This document shows, piece after piece, positions 44,344 to 53,931 of a stretch of 64,000 bases of DNA; the first letter of the stretch is position 1; the number at the start of each line of letters is the position of its first letter. Below the pieces are notes generated by a model that saw only the letters and a program-made list of their open reading frames with translations, was not told where the DNA came from and searched no databases. Where the stretch lies: positions 3,162,001 through 3,226,000 of the forward strand of contig NZ_CP134876.1 in assembly GCF_032108445.1 (NCBI RefSeq), written 5' to 3'. The stretch is from Micromonospora halotolerans. GTDB taxonomy: Bacteria > Actinomycetota > Actinomycetes > Mycobacteriales > Micromonosporaceae. Position numbers and translations under genes: made by a program.

Positions 44344-44729
44344 GCGCCACGCTGCTCAAGCGCCGCCGCGGCGTCGCCGCCAAGCGGGCCGTCGGGCGTG
44401 CGCGCCGGCACTTCCGGGTCCGCAAGAACGTCAGCGGCACCACCGAGCGTCCCCGCCTGGTCGTCACCCGCTCCCTGCGGCACATCGTCGCCCAGATCGT
44501 GGACGACACCAAGGGTCACACCCTGGCGTCGGCCTCGACCATGGACGCCTCGCTGCGCGGCGCCGAGGGCGACAAGAGCGCCCTGGCCGGCAAGGTCGGC
44601 GCCCTGCTCGCCGAGCGCGCCAAGGCCGCCGGCGTCTCGAAGGTCGTCTTCGACCGCGGTGGCAACCGGTACGCGGGGCGGGTCGCCGCGCTTGCCACAG
44701 CCGCCCGCGAAGCCGGGCTCGAGTTCTAG
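44340..44729 (+). CDS. rplR: 50S ribosomal protein uL18
   Basis: This 129-residue 5S rRNA-binding protein contains [20 protein letters not shown] and ends [28 protein letters not shown], close to the family consensus. Confidence 0.97.
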   Translation: MSATLLKRRRGVAAKRAVGRARRHFRVRKNVSGTTERPRLVVTRSLRHIVAQIVDDTKGHTLASASTMDASLRGAEGDKSALAGKVGALLAERAKAAGVSKVVFDRGGNRYAGRVAALATAAREAGLEF

Positions 44730-44762
44730 AAACCCCGTCACGAGAGAGAAGGAAGGCTGCTG

Positions 44763-45377
44763 ATGCCAGGTCAACAGCGCCGTGGCGGCGGGTCCGGTGG
44801 CAACGAGGGTGGTCGCCGCGACAACCGCCGTGAGGGCGGCCGCGGAAACGCGCCCGTCGAGAAGACCCCGCACCTCGAGCGGGTCGTCGCGATCAACCGC
44901 GTCGCCAAGGTCGTGAAGGGTGGTCGTCGCTTCAGCTTCACCGCCCTGGTGATCGTGGGCGACGGCGACGGCACCGTCGGTGTGGGCTACGGAAAGGCCA
45001 AGGAGGTGCCCGCGGCGATCGCCAAGGGCGTCGAGGAGGCCAAGAAGCACTTCTTCAAGGTGCCGCGGATCGGCCAGTCGATCCCGCACCCGGTGCAGGG
45101 CGAGGACGCGGCCGGTGTGGTGCTGCTCAAGCCGGCCTCGGCCGGTACGGGTGTCATCGCCGGCGGTCCGGTCCGTGCCGTGCTGGAGTGCGCGGGCATC
45201 CACGACGTGCTCTCCAAGAGCCTCGGCTCGTCGAACCCGATCAACATCGTGCACGCCACGGTGGCGGCCCTGAAGGCGCTCGAGTCGCCGGAGCAGGTCG
45301 CGGCCCGTCGTGGTCTGCCGGTCGAGGACGTCGCGCCGGCCGCCATGCTGGCGTCGCGGGCGGGGGTGGCGTCCTGA
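44763..45377 (+). CDS. rpsE: 30S ribosomal protein uS5
   Basis: This 204-residue protein has a Gly/Arg-rich N-terminal extension (about 1-35), then [20 protein letters not shown] and [33 protein letters not shown] precedes the ATG. It shares one base with rpmD. Confidence 0.98.
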   Translation: MPGQQRRGGGSGGNEGGRRDNRREGGRGNAPVEKTPHLERVVAINRVAKVVKGGRRFSFTALVIVGDGDGTVGVGYGKAKEVPAAIAKGVEEAKKHFFKVPRIGQSIPHPVQGEDAAGVVLLKPASAGTGVIAGGPVRAVLECAGIHDVLSKSLGSSNPINIVHATVAALKALESPEQVAARRGLPVEDVAPAAMLASRAGVAS

Positions 45378-45559
45378 TGGCACGCCTGAAGGTCACCCAG
45401 GTCCGGTCCGAGATCGGGACCAAGAAGAACCAGCGTGACTCGCTGCGTTCGCTCGGTCTCAAGCGGATCAACGACGTGGTGGTCAAGGAGGATCGGCCGG
45501 AGATCCGGGGCATGATCTTCACGGTCAACCACCTCGTGAAGGTCGAGGAGGTCGAGTAA
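45377..45559 (+). CDS. rpmD: 50S ribosomal protein uL30
   Basis: This 60-residue protein starts [20 protein letters not shown] and contains [20 protein letters not shown]. It is coupled to rpsE (TGATG) and rplO (TAATG). Confidence 0.97.
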   Translation: MARLKVTQVRSEIGTKKNQRDSLRSLGLKRINDVVVKEDRPEIRGMIFTVNHLVKVEEVE

Positions 45560-46002
45560 TGACGATCAAGGTGCACCACCTGCGCCCGGCGCCCGGAGCC
45601 AAGACCGAGAAGACCCGGGTGGGTCGCGGTGAGGGCTCGAAGGGCAAGACCGCCGGTCGCGGTACCAAGGGTTCCAAGGCCCGGAAGAACATCTCGGCGG
45701 CGTTCGAGGGTGGGCAGATGCCCATCCACATGCGCCTGCCGAAGCTGAAGGGCTTCAAGAACAAGTTCAAGGTCGTCTTCCAGGTGGTGAACCTGGACCG
45801 GCTCGCCGAGCTCTTCCCGAACGGCGGCCAGGTCGGCCCGGTCGAGCTGGCCGAGGCCGGTGCGGTCCGCAAGGGCCACCCGGTCAAGGTGCTCGGCACC
45901 GGCGACCTCGGCGGTGTGGCGCTCCAGGTGTCGGCGCACGCGTTCAGCGCGTCGGCCAAGGAGAAGATCACCGCGGCCGGCGGCTCGGTCACCGAGCTGT
46001 AA
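45559..46002 (+). CDS. rplO: 50S ribosomal protein uL15
   Basis: This 147-residue protein has the Gly-rich N-terminus [20 protein letters not shown] and [20 protein letters not shown]. It ends the spc block; a strong hairpin separates it from secY. Confidence 0.98.
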   Translation: MTIKVHHLRPAPGAKTEKTRVGRGEGSKGKTAGRGTKGSKARKNISAAFEGGQMPIHMRLPKLKGFKNKFKVVFQVVNLDRLAELFPNGGQVGPVELAEAGAVRKGHPVKVLGTGDLGGVALQVSAHAFSASAKEKITAAGGSVTEL

Positions 46003-46011
46003 GGCACTCAT

Positions 46012-46047
46012 GGCGCCCGCTCAGTTGTCCGCAACTGGGCGGGCGCC
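46012..46047 (+). terminator. rplO-secY hairpin
   Basis: A 16-bp stem (46012-46027 with 46032-46047, one wobble) capped by a TCCG tetraloop starts nine bases after rplO. Confidence 0.78.
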
Positions 46048-46235
46048 GTGCTCTACCTGGCGAATGTGCGCCGGGTAACATCGGATTCGTTTTATGTAGC
46101 CGGGCGCATCTGCCCGGACCCGGGTCGGGCTGTTAGAGTCCCTTCCCAGCTATGGATATCGGGCACTCCGCCCGGCACCCACCCCGCTCCGCCAGGGATC
46201 ATCACCGGCGGCCCGCGTCGCGCAGGAGGAAGAAG

Positions 46236-47561
46236 TTGCTGTCCGCCTTTCTCAGTGCGTTCCGTACGCCTGACCTGCGCAAGAAGCTGCTGTTCACAGT
46301 AGGCATCATCGCGGTCTACCGGCTGGGCGCCACGCTGCCCAGTCCGGGTGTGTCGTACGGCAACGTGCAGAAGTGCCTCGACACCGTCCAGGGCGGCACC
46401 GGTGTGCTGGGCCTGCTGGACCTCTTCTCCGGTGGCGCACTGCTCCAACTCTCGGTCTTCGCGCTGGGCATCATGCCCTACATCACCGCGTCGATCATCC
46501 TGCAGCTGCTGACCGTGGTCATTCCGCGTCTGGAGCAGCTCCGCAAGGAGGGCCAGGCCGGCCAGGCGAAGATCACCCAGTACACCCGCTACCTGACGCT
46601 GGGCCTGGGCATCCTCCAGTCCTCGGCGTTCGTGGCGCTGGCGCGCTCGGGTCAGCTCTTCAACAACCAGTGCGACCAGTTCCCGATCGTCCCGCGGGGC
46701 ACCGGCATCCCGGACTGGCTGACGCTGACCATCCTGGTCATGACGATGACCGCCGGCACCGGCATGGTGATGTGGCTCGGTGAGCTGATCACCGACCGGG
46801 GCGTCGGCAACGGCATGTCCGTGCTGATCTTCACCTCGATCGCGGCCCGGCTCCCCAGCGAGGGCTGGAAGATCAAGACCACCAAGGGCTGGGGGATGTT
46901 CCTCCTCGTCATCGCCCTGGTCCTGCTGGTCATCACCGCGGTCACCTTCATCGAGCAGGCGCAGCGCCGGATCCCGGTGCAGTACGCCAAGCGCATGATC
47001 GGCCGGCGGATGTACGGCGGCACGTCCACCTACATCCCGCTCAAGGTGAACCAGGCCGGCGTCATCCCGGTCATCTTCGCCTCGTCGCTGCTCTACCTGC
47101 CGACGCTCGCGCTCCAGTTCTTCGACCAGAACGACCCGGGGAAGACCCAGGCCTGGATCCAGAACCACATCGTGAAGGCCGCCGCGCCGGAGCACATCGC
47201 GATCTACTTCCTGCTGATCATCTTCTTCACGTACTTCTACGTGTCGATCACGTTCAACCCGACCGAGGTCGCGGACAACATGAAGAAGTACGGCGGCTTC
47301 GTGCCGGGCATCCGCCCCGGCAAGCCGACCGCCGAGTACCTCGACTTCATCCTCAGCCGGATCACCCTGCCGGGCGCGCTCTACCTGGGCATCGTCGCGA
47401 TCCTGCCGAACTTCTTCTTCATCTGGCTCGACAACCAGCAGTTCCAGAACTTCCCGTTCGGCGGCACCGCTGTGCTCATCATGGTCGGCGTCGGTCTGGA
47501 GACCGTGAAGCAGATCGAGAGCCAACTCATGCAGCGGAACTACGAAGGGTTCCTGCGGTAG
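46236..47561 (+). CDS. secY: Preprotein translocase subunit SecY
   Basis: This 441-residue protein with ten membrane segments forms the protein-conducting channel. The TTG at 46236 (reading MLSAFLSAFRTPDLRKKLLF) is chosen because AGGAGGA (46224-46230) is five bases upstream; the longer frame is leader. The plug and pore region DLFSGGALLQLSVFALGIMP and the cytoplasmic loop before TM9 (RPGKPTAEYLDFILSRITLP) are clear. The stop directly abuts adk. Confidence 0.97.
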   Translation: MLSAFLSAFRTPDLRKKLLFTVGIIAVYRLGATLPSPGVSYGNVQKCLDTVQGGTGVLGLLDLFSGGALLQLSVFALGIMPYITASIILQLLTVVIPRLEQLRKEGQAGQAKITQYTRYLTLGLGILQSSAFVALARSGQLFNNQCDQFPIVPRGTGIPDWLTLTILVMTMTAGTGMVMWLGELITDRGVGNGMSVLIFTSIAARLPSEGWKIKTTKGWGMFLLVIALVLLVITAVTFIEQAQRRIPVQYAKRMIGRRMYGGTSTYIPLKVNQAGVIPVIFASSLLYLPTLALQFFDQNDPGKTQAWIQNHIVKAAAPEHIAIYFLLIIFFTYFYVSITFNPTEVADNMKKYGGFVPGIRPGKPTAEYLDFILSRITLPGALYLGIVAILPNFFFIWLDNQQFQNFPFGGTAVLIMVGVGLETVKQIESQLMQRNYEGFLR

Positions 47562-48215
47562 ATGCGACTCGTTCTGGTTGGCCCGCCGGGCGCGGGCAAG
47601 GGCACACAGGCGGAGTTCATCGCCGCTCACCTCTCGGTGCCGAAGATCTCGACCGGTGACATCTTCCGGGCCAACGTCTCCCAGGGCACGCCCTTGGGGG
47701 TCGAGGCGAAGCGGTACATGGACGCCGGCAAGCTGGTGCCGGACGAGGTCACCATCAACATGGTGCGGGACCGGCTCGCCGAGCCGGACGCCGGCGAGGG
47801 CTTCCTCCTCGACGGCTTCCCGCGCACGACCCCGCAGGCCGCCGCGCTGGACAAGCTCCTGGCCGACCTCGGCACGGCGCTGGACCTGGTGCTGGAGCTG
47901 GTCGTCGACGACGACGAGGTGATCCGGCGGCTCTCCGGCCGGCGCACCTGCCGGGGCTGCGGCAAGATCTGGCACGTCGAGTTCGACGCCACCACCCGCG
48001 AGGGTGTCTGTGACCGCTGTGGCGCCGAGCTGTTCCAGCGGGACGACGACAAGCCGGAGACCATCGCGGCCCGGCTGCGGGAGTACGCCGAGAAGACCGC
48101 GCCGCTGGTCGACTACTACGGCGCCCAGGGCAAGCTCGTCGGCATCGACGCGACCGGCCCGGTGGAGGACGTCACCGTCCGCGCCATCGACGCCCTTCGC
48201 TCGTACGGCGGCTGA
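47562..48215 (+). CDS. adk: Adenylate kinase
   Basis: This 217-residue enzyme (ATP + AMP to 2 ADP) has the P-loop [10 protein letters not shown] at 7-16, the DGFPRT motif at 84-89 and a zinc-type LID with C130, C133, C150 and C153. The ATG follows the secY stop immediately. Confidence 0.98.
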   Translation: MRLVLVGPPGAGKGTQAEFIAAHLSVPKISTGDIFRANVSQGTPLGVEAKRYMDAGKLVPDEVTINMVRDRLAEPDAGEGFLLDGFPRTTPQAAALDKLLADLGTALDLVLELVVDDDEVIRRLSGRRTCRGCGKIWHVEFDATTREGVCDRCGAELFQRDDDKPETIAARLREYAEKTAPLVDYYGAQGKLVGIDATGPVEDVTVRAIDALRSYGG

Positions 48216-48246
48216 CGTCCCGCCGGACTGCGGCGGATAGAGTGCG

Positions 48247-48281
48247 AACAGCGGGGTACGTGCGACGTGCCCCGCTGTTCC
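48247..48281 (+). terminator. adk-map intercistronic hairpin
   Basis: A 16-bp stem (48247-48262 with 48266-48281, one wobble) with a GCG loop. map starts 24 bases later in the same direction, so it may be a partial terminator or processing site. Confidence 0.6.
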
Positions 48282-48304
48282 GCGCAACGAAAGGTGTCGC
48301 CTCC

Positions 48305-49156
48305 ATGCGTCGTCCCCAGCTGGACATCCAGCTGAAGACCCCCGAGCAGATCGAGCTGATGCGGGCCGCCGGTCTGGTGGTCGCCCGTGCGCTGCGCCGG
48401 ATGCGGGAGGCGGTCGCCCCCGGTGTCAGCACCGCCGATCTCGACGCGATCGCCGAGGCCACCATTCGGGAGGCCGGCGCGGTTCCGTCGTTCAAGGGCT
48501 ACCACGGCTTTCCGGCGTCGATCTGCTCATCGGTCAACGAGCAGGTGGTGCACGCCATCCCGTCGTCCACGCAGGTGCTCCAGGAGGGCGACCTCATCTC
48601 GATCGACTGCGGCGCGGTGCTCGACGGCTGGCACGGCGACGCGGCCATCACGGTCGGGGTCGGCGAGGTCGAGCCGGCCCTGTTGAAGATGGCCGCGGTC
48701 GCCGAGGACGCCATGTGGGCCGGCATCGCCGCCGCCGCGCGGGGCGCGGCGAGCGGCAAGGGCCGGCTCACCGACATCTCCCACGCGGTGGAGACCGCGG
48801 TCCGCCAGGGCGGCCGGTACGGCATCGTCGACGGCTACGGCGGGCACGGCATCGGCACCGAGATGCACCAGGACCCGCACGTGCTGAACCACGGGCGTCC
48901 GGGCAAGGGCCCGCGTCTGGTGCCGGGCATGGCGCTGGCCATCGAGCCGATGATCACCATGGGTTCCCCGCGCACGACCGAGCTGGCCGACGGCTGGACC
49001 GTGGTGACCCGCGACCGGTCGATGGCGGTGCACGTCGAGCACTCGATGGCGCTGCTGGACGACGGCGTCTGGGTGCTGACCGCCGAGGACGGCGGCCGGG
49101 CCCGGCTCGGCGACCTGGTCACCGCGCGGCAACCCGCCGACTCCCCGGCCGTCTGA
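48305..49156 (+). CDS. map: Type I methionine aminopeptidase
   Basis: This 283-residue metalloenzyme removes the initiator methionine. Metal ligands D101, D112, H181, E214 and E245 and the substrate-binding H83 are all visible. The ATG reading MRRPQLDIQLKTPEQIELMR is chosen; the frame continues upstream through the intercistronic hairpin. It is part of the secY-adk-map cluster. Confidence 0.96.
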   Translation: MRRPQLDIQLKTPEQIELMRAAGLVVARALRRMREAVAPGVSTADLDAIAEATIREAGAVPSFKGYHGFPASICSSVNEQVVHAIPSSTQVLQEGDLISIDCGAVLDGWHGDAAITVGVGEVEPALLKMAAVAEDAMWAGIAAAARGAASGKGRLTDISHAVETAVRQGGRYGIVDGYGGHGIGTEMHQDPHVLNHGRPGKGPRLVPGMALAIEPMITMGSPRTTELADGWTVVTRDRSMAVHVEHSMALLDDGVWVLTAEDGGRARLGDLVTARQPADSPAV

Positions 49157-49246
49157 CCCGAAACGGTCCGCTCGGGCGGTCCTGACCTTCCCGTCCCGCC
49201 CCGATGCGGTACCCCGCGCTGGCGGGACGGTGGCATGCTTGCCGGC

Positions 49247-49747
49247 ATGGACGGGCGGAGCGGAATGCGGGCGGCCGACGCCGACCGGGAGGCCACGGCG
49301 GAGCGGCTCCGGGTGGCGCTGGAGGAGGGCCGGCTCGGCCTGCACGAGTACGACGAGCGGCTGGTCCGGGCGTACGGCGCCAAGACCTACGCCGACCTGG
49401 ACGCGGTGGTGGCGGACCTGCCCGGCCCGGCGCCGGCGCAGCGCTCCGCGGTGGTGCCCGCGCCGCCCACCCCGTCACCGGTGACCGGGGACGGCGGGCC
49501 GGTGGCCGGGGCCGCGCGGTCCCGGCTGCTCGGGCTCTGGACGCCGTGGCTGCGGGTCGCCGGGATCATGGTCCCGATCTGGGTCCTCGTCTCGATCGGC
49601 TCCCGGGACCTGACGCACTTCTGGCCGGCCTGGGTGCTCGGCCCGTGGGGCGCCCTGCTGGTGATGCAGTCGGTGGGGCTCATCGGCGGTGGCCATCCGC
49701 GGCACCCGGGCCGACCCCGTCGCCGGGACCGGCGCGGCCGGCGCTGA
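49247..49747 (+). CDS. DUF1707 domain membrane protein
   Basis: This 166-residue protein has an N-terminal DUF1707 domain ([20 protein letters not shown] through [14 protein letters not shown], about 7-65), a Pro-rich linker, and two hydrophobic segments (about 106-122 and 128-147). ATG 49247 is chosen because CATGCT (49234-49239) is seven bases before it, fitting leaderless transcription; ATG 49235 and 49268 are alternatives. Function unknown. Confidence 0.82.
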   Translation: MDGRSGMRAADADREATAERLRVALEEGRLGLHEYDERLVRAYGAKTYADLDAVVADLPGPAPAQRSAVVPAPPTPSPVTGDGGPVAGAARSRLLGLWTPWLRVAGIMVPIWVLVSIGSRDLTHFWPAWVLGPWGALLVMQSVGLIGGGHPRHPGRPRRRDRRGRR

Positions 49748-49819
49748 CCCTCCGCCTGTGGCGGTGGTCACAGCGGGCACGGGATTTCCTCCGGCCGGGT
49801 GACCGGCCGGGCGGCCGGT

Positions 49820-49849
49820 TTGGCGACGGCGCGCAGGCGGGCGTACACT
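49820..49849 (+). promoter_or_regulatory. Promoter of infA-rpmJ
   Basis: TTGGCG (49820-49825) and TACACT (49844-49849) are 18 bases apart, with a leader of about 150 bases. Confidence 0.72.
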
Positions 49850-50004
49850 TTCAGATCGGCGCACAGCGTCCACTCCGGCATGCCCACCCTGCGCTTCGGT
49901 GGGAGTCGGAGCCGCGGCTGGCTCGGGCACGGCGACTCCTCGCCGGAGCCCGTGTAAGACGTTGTGGGCCGTCCGGAGCAACCGACGTCAGGACAGCGGA
50001 GGAC

Positions 50005-50226
50005 ATGCCGAAAAAAGACGGAGCCATCGAGATCGAGGGTCGGGTCATCGAGCCCCTGCCGAACGCCATGTTCCGGGTGGAGCTCGCGAACGGCCACAAG
50101 GTGCTGGCTCACATCAGCGGCAAGATGCGGCAGCACTACATCCGCATCCTGCCGGAGGACCGGGTCGTCGTCGAGCTCTCGCCGTACGACCTGACCCGCG
50201 GGCGCATCGTCTACCGCTACAAGTAA
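50005..50226 (+). CDS. infA: Translation initiation factor IF-1
   Basis: This 73-residue OB-fold protein reads [20 protein letters not shown] and ends [19 protein letters not shown] sits directly before the ATG. The long frame upstream crosses the promoter and is not coding. Confidence 0.98.
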   Translation: MPKKDGAIEIEGRVIEPLPNAMFRVELANGHKVLAHISGKMRQHYIRILPEDRVVVELSPYDLTRGRIVYRYK

Positions 50227-50318
50227 GCCTGACGACGGCCGGGACGTCCCCGTGTCCGTCTTCGACGTCCGGGTCGCGCATCGTCGCGTCTCCGGGCCAG
50301 ATGGGAAGTAAGGCAACC

Positions 50319-50432
50319 GTGAAGGTCAAGCCGAGCGTCAAGAGGATCTGCAACAAGTGCCGGGTGATCCGCCGGCACGGCCGGGTCATGATCATTTGTT
50401 CTGACCCGCGCCACAAGCAGCGCCAGGGCTGA
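50319..50432 (+). CDS. rpmJ: 50S ribosomal protein bL36
   Basis: This 37-residue protein starts at GTG ([20 protein letters not shown]) and keeps the zinc ligands C11, C14, C27 and H32. GGGAAG is upstream. It follows infA, as in other actinobacteria. Confidence 0.97.
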   Translation: MKVKPSVKRICNKCRVIRRHGRVMIICSDPRHKQRQG

Positions 50433-50554
50433 ACCGTTCCCGCCGACCGTGACGAGCGGCGGCGGAACCGGCCCGGGTTCGCAGATCCCGCACACACATC
50501 ACCAGCTCGTCCCAGCCGCGAGCGGTACGCAGCGCGTACTTCCTCGTGGTTGAC

Positions 50555-50621
50555 CCCCGGTCGGAGGCCGGGGCCCGCTTGGGCAGCGACCGATCCCGGT
50601 CGCCGGCGCTGAACGCGCCGG
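50555..50621 (+). promoter_or_regulatory. Three consecutive hairpins in the rpsM leader
   Basis: Perfect stems at 50555-50573 (6 bp), 50586-50603 (7 bp, ATCC loop) and 50603-50621 (7 bp, TGAAC loop) lie between rpmJ and rpsM. The position suits autoregulation of the alpha operon, in other bacteria by S4, but no match to a known leader is claimed. Confidence 0.45.
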
Positions 50622-50697
50622 AAGGACAGGGGCGGTCGGTAGCGGGGTGGGACGGGTCCACACCTCCGCCACAACATCACGAGGAGTACGCCCGCAC

Positions 50698-51078
50698 ATG
50701 GCACGTCTAGTCGGCGTGGACCTCCCCCGCGACAAGCGGATGGAGATCGCGCTCACCTACATTTTCGGGGTCGGTCGCACCCGTGCCCTGGAGACGCTCG
50801 CCGCCACCGGCATCTCGCCGGAGAAGCGCGCTCGGGACCTCACGGACGAGGAGCTCGTGCAGCTCCGCGACCACATCGAGGCCAACTACCAGGTTGAAGG
50901 TGACCTTCGCCGCGAGGTCGCCGCAGACATCCGCCGCAAGGTCGAGATCGGCTGCTACGCGGGTATCCGGCACCGCCGGGGCCTGCCCGTCCGTGGCCAG
51001 CGGACCAAGACCAACGCGCGGACCCGGAAGGGCCCGAAGCGGACCGTCGCCGGCAAGAAGAAGCCCGGCAAGAAGTAA
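50698..51078 (+). CDS. rpsM: 30S ribosomal protein uS13
   Basis: This 126-residue head protein starts [20 protein letters not shown] and has the basic tail [26 protein letters not shown] at 50681-50686 is 11 bases before the ATG. Confidence 0.98.
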   Translation: MARLVGVDLPRDKRMEIALTYIFGVGRTRALETLAATGISPEKRARDLTDEELVQLRDHIEANYQVEGDLRREVAADIRRKVEIGCYAGIRHRRGLPVRGQRTKTNARTRKGPKRTVAGKKKPGKK

Positions 51079-51096
51079 CTAGGAGCGCACAGACTT

Positions 51097-51504
51097 ATGC
51101 CACCGAAGGCTCGTGCCGGAGCCGCCGTCAAGAAGGTCCGGCGCAAGGAACGCAAGAACGTCGCCCACGGGCAGGCGCACATCAAGAGCACCTTCAACAA
51201 CACCATCGTGTCCATCACGGACCCGACCGGTGCGGTCATCTCCTGGGCCTCCTCGGGCCAGGTGGGCTTCAAGGGCTCGCGCAAGTCGACCCCGTTCGCC
51301 GCGCAGCTGGCCGCCGAGGCCGCCGCGCGCCGGGCCATGGATCACGGCATGCGCAAGGTCGACGTGTTCGTCAAGGGCCCCGGCTCCGGCCGGGAGACCG
51401 CCATCCGTTCGCTGCAGGCCGCCGGGCTGGAGGTCGGGCAGATCTCCGACGTCACCCCGCAGCCGCACAACGGGTGCCGTCCGCCGAAGCGTCGTCGGGT
51501 CTGA
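51097..51504 (+). CDS. rpsK: 30S ribosomal protein uS11
   Basis: This 135-residue platform protein shows [20 protein letters not shown] and ends [18 protein letters not shown], near consensus. Confidence 0.98.
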   Translation: MPPKARAGAAVKKVRRKERKNVAHGQAHIKSTFNNTIVSITDPTGAVISWASSGQVGFKGSRKSTPFAAQLAAEAAARRAMDHGMRKVDVFVKGPGSGRETAIRSLQAAGLEVGQISDVTPQPHNGCRPPKRRRV

Positions 51505-51517
51505 GAGGTAGAGAGAG

Positions 51518-52144
51518 ATGGCTCGTTACACCGGTGCTGACTGCCGCCGTTGCCGGCGGGAGAAGATGAAGCTGTTCCTCAAGGGCAGCAAGTGCGATGG
51601 CCCGAAGTGCCCGTTCGAGTCCCGGCCGTTCCCGCCCGGGCAGCACGGCCGCGGCCGCACCAAGGAGACGGAGTACCTGCTCCAGCTCCGTGAGAAGCAG
51701 AAGGCTCGCCGGGTCTACGGCGTGCTGGAGAAGCAGTTCCGCGGCTACTACGAGGAGGCCGTGGGCAAGCAGGCGAAGACCGGTGAGGTCCTCCTGCAGA
51801 TCCTCGAGTCGCGGCTGGACAACGTGGTCTACCGGGCCGGCTACGCCGGTTCCCGGGACATGGCCCGCCAGCTGGTCAAGCACGGTCACTTCACGGTGAA
51901 CGGCAAGAAGGTCGACATCCCGTCGTACCGCGTCAAGGAGCACGACATCATCGAGGTGCGGGAGAAGAGCAAGCAGCTCACCCCGTTCGTGGTGGCGCAG
52001 GCTCAGGCCGGTTCGCGGTCGGTTCCGGCCTGGCTCGAGGCGATCCCCAGCCAGATGAAGATCCTCGTGCACTCGCTCCCGGCCCGCCAGGTGATCGACA
52101 CCCAGGTCCAGGAGCAGCTGATCGTCGAGCTCTACTCCAAGTAA
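51518..52144 (+). CDS. rpsD: 30S ribosomal protein uS4, zinc-binding type
   Basis: This 208-residue protein starts MARYTGADCRRCRREKMKLF. The N-terminal cysteines C9, C12, C26 and C31 make a zinc site, and the S4 RNA-binding domain follows (RLDNVVYRAGYAGSRDMARQ). Primary 16S binder and candidate translational regulator of this operon. Confidence 0.98.
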   Translation: MARYTGADCRRCRREKMKLFLKGSKCDGPKCPFESRPFPPGQHGRGRTKETEYLLQLREKQKARRVYGVLEKQFRGYYEEAVGKQAKTGEVLLQILESRLDNVVYRAGYAGSRDMARQLVKHGHFTVNGKKVDIPSYRVKEHDIIEVREKSKQLTPFVVAQAQAGSRSVPAWLEAIPSQMKILVHSLPARQVIDTQVQEQLIVELYSK

Positions 52145-52154
52145 GGGCTCGTTG

Positions 52155-52183
52155 CGGTGGCCCGCCCTCCGGGCGGGCCACCG
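52155..52183 (+). terminator. rpsD-rpoA hairpin
   Basis: A perfect 13-bp stem (52155-52167 with 52171-52183) with a TCC loop, 10 bases after rpsD; the following AACAGTTTGTG is only mildly T-rich. It may reduce read-through into rpoA. Confidence 0.6.
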
Positions 52184-52239
52184 GAACAGTTTGTGTCGTG
52201 GGCGTCATATAGCGGGCGCCCCGGAAGAGAAGAGAAAAG

Positions 52240-53262
52240 ATGCTCATCAGCCAGCGACCGTCTCTCTCCGAAGAGTCGATCAACGAGACCCGCTCCCGGT
52301 TCACCATCGAGCCGCTGGAGCCGGGCTTCGGCTACACCCTGGGCAACTCGCTGCGGCGCACGCTGCTGTCGTCCATCCCGGGTGCGGCGGTCACCTCGAT
52401 CAAGATCGACGGTGTCCTGCACGAGTTCACCACCATCCCCGGTGTCAAGGAGGACGTGGTCGAGCTCGTCATGAACATCAAGGAGCTCTGCGTCAGCTCC
52501 GAGCACGACGAGCCGGTCAGCATGTACCTGCGCAAGCAGGGCCCGGGCGACGTGACCGCCGGTGACATCCAGCCCCCGGCCGGTGTCTCGGTGCACAACC
52601 CGGACCTGAAGCTCGCCACCCTGAACGGCAAGGGCCGGCTCGACATGGAGCTGACCGTCGAGCGGGGTCGTGGCTACGTCACGGCGGCGCAGAACAAGCA
52701 GGCGGGTGCCGAGATCGGCCGGATCCCGGTCGACTCGATCTACTCGCCGGTGCTCAAGGTGACCTACCGGGTCGAGGCGACCCGTGTCGAGCAGCGGACC
52801 GACTTCGACCGGCTCATCATCGACGTCGAGACCAAGCCGTCGATGGGCCCGCGTACCGCGCTGGCCTCGGCCGGCTCGACGCTGGTGGAGCTGTTCGGGC
52901 TGGCCCGGGAGCTGGACGAGACCGCCGAGGGCATCGACATCGGGCCGTCCCCGCAGGACGCCCAGCTGGCGGCCGACCTGGCCCTGCCGATCGAGGAGCT
53001 GGACCTGACCGTCCGCTCCTACAACTGCCTCAAGCGCGAGGGCATCAACTCCGTTGGTGAGCTGATCGGGCGTACCGAGGCCGACCTCCTCGACATCCGC
53101 AACTTCGGCCAGAAGTCGATCGACGAGGTCAAGATGAAGCTCGCCGGGATGGGCCTGGGGCTGAAGGACTCGGCTCCGAACTTCGACCCGGCGCACGTCG
53201 TGGACGCCTTCGGCGAGGCCGACTACGACACCGACGACTACCGCGAGACCGAGCAGCTCTAG
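52240..53262 (+). CDS. rpoA: DNA-directed RNA polymerase subunit alpha
   Basis: This 340-residue subunit has the assembly domain (about 1-230; [20 protein letters not shown] at 24-43) and the C-terminal DNA- and activator-binding domain (about 250-315; [20 protein letters not shown]). GGAAGAGAAGAG lies upstream. Confidence 0.98.
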   Translation: MLISQRPSLSEESINETRSRFTIEPLEPGFGYTLGNSLRRTLLSSIPGAAVTSIKIDGVLHEFTTIPGVKEDVVELVMNIKELCVSSEHDEPVSMYLRKQGPGDVTAGDIQPPAGVSVHNPDLKLATLNGKGRLDMELTVERGRGYVTAAQNKQAGAEIGRIPVDSIYSPVLKVTYRVEATRVEQRTDFDRLIIDVETKPSMGPRTALASAGSTLVELFGLARELDETAEGIDIGPSPQDAQLAADLALPIEELDLTVRSYNCLKREGINSVGELIGRTEADLLDIRNFGQKSIDEVKMKLAGMGLGLKDSAPNFDPAHVVDAFGEADYDTDDYRETEQL

Positions 53263-53296
53263 TCCGCGCTGCCGCCACACCTGAGGAGCACCAAGC

Positions 53297-53860
53297 ATGC
53301 CCACGCCCACCAAGGGCCCCCGCCTCGGCGGCAGCCCCGCGCACGAGCGGCTGATGCTGGCCAACCTGGCCACCGCGCTGTTCCAGCACGGCAAGATCCA
53401 GACCACCGAGACGAAGGCCCGGCGGCTGCGTCCGCTGGCCGAGCAGCTGATCACCAAGGCCAAGCGCGGCGACCTCGCCGCGCGGCGTCGGGTGCTCGGC
53501 GTCGTCAAGGACAAGGACGTGGTCTACGCCCTGTTCGACCAGATCGCGCCCCGGTACGCCAACCGCAACGGTGGCTACACCCGGATCGTGAAGACCGGTC
53601 CGCGCAAGGGTGACGCCGCTCCGATGGCGATCATCGAGCTGGTGGAGGAGCTTCAGGTCGCCGAGCCCAAGGCGAACAAGAAGACCGCCGCCCGCAAGGC
53701 CGCCCAGCAGGACAAGGTCGAGGCCCTGGCCCCGGCCGAGGAGGCCCCGCGCTCCAGCGAGGCCGCCGACCAGGACGCCGAGGCCCCGGTCTCGGCCTCC
53801 GGTGACACCGCCGAGGCCCGCGAGGACAGCGACGAGGCCGGCGAGAACGACAAGGCCTGA
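53297..53860 (+). CDS. rplQ: 50S ribosomal protein bL17 with acidic tail
   Basis: This 187-residue protein has the bL17 core ([20 protein letters not shown] to about 118) and an acidic Ala/Glu/Asp tail of nearly 70 residues; the E. coli protein has 127. Such tails are known in actinobacteria. Confidence 0.97.
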   Translation: MPTPTKGPRLGGSPAHERLMLANLATALFQHGKIQTTETKARRLRPLAEQLITKAKRGDLAARRRVLGVVKDKDVVYALFDQIAPRYANRNGGYTRIVKTGPRKGDAAPMAIIELVEELQVAEPKANKKTAARKAAQQDKVEALAPAEEAPRSSEAADQDAEAPVSASGDTAEAREDSDEAGENDKA

Positions 53861-53876
53861 GCACAGGCCGCATCGT

Positions 53877-53911
53877 CGGGCCCGGTACCCCCGCACGGGG
53901 TGCCGGGCCCG
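53877..53911 (+). terminator. Terminator after rplQ
   Basis: A 15-bp stem (53877-53891 with 53897-53911, one wobble) between rplQ and truA, closing the rpsM-rplQ operon. Confidence 0.72.
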
Positions 53912-53931
53912 ACGGCTTGAGGAGGTACGAG

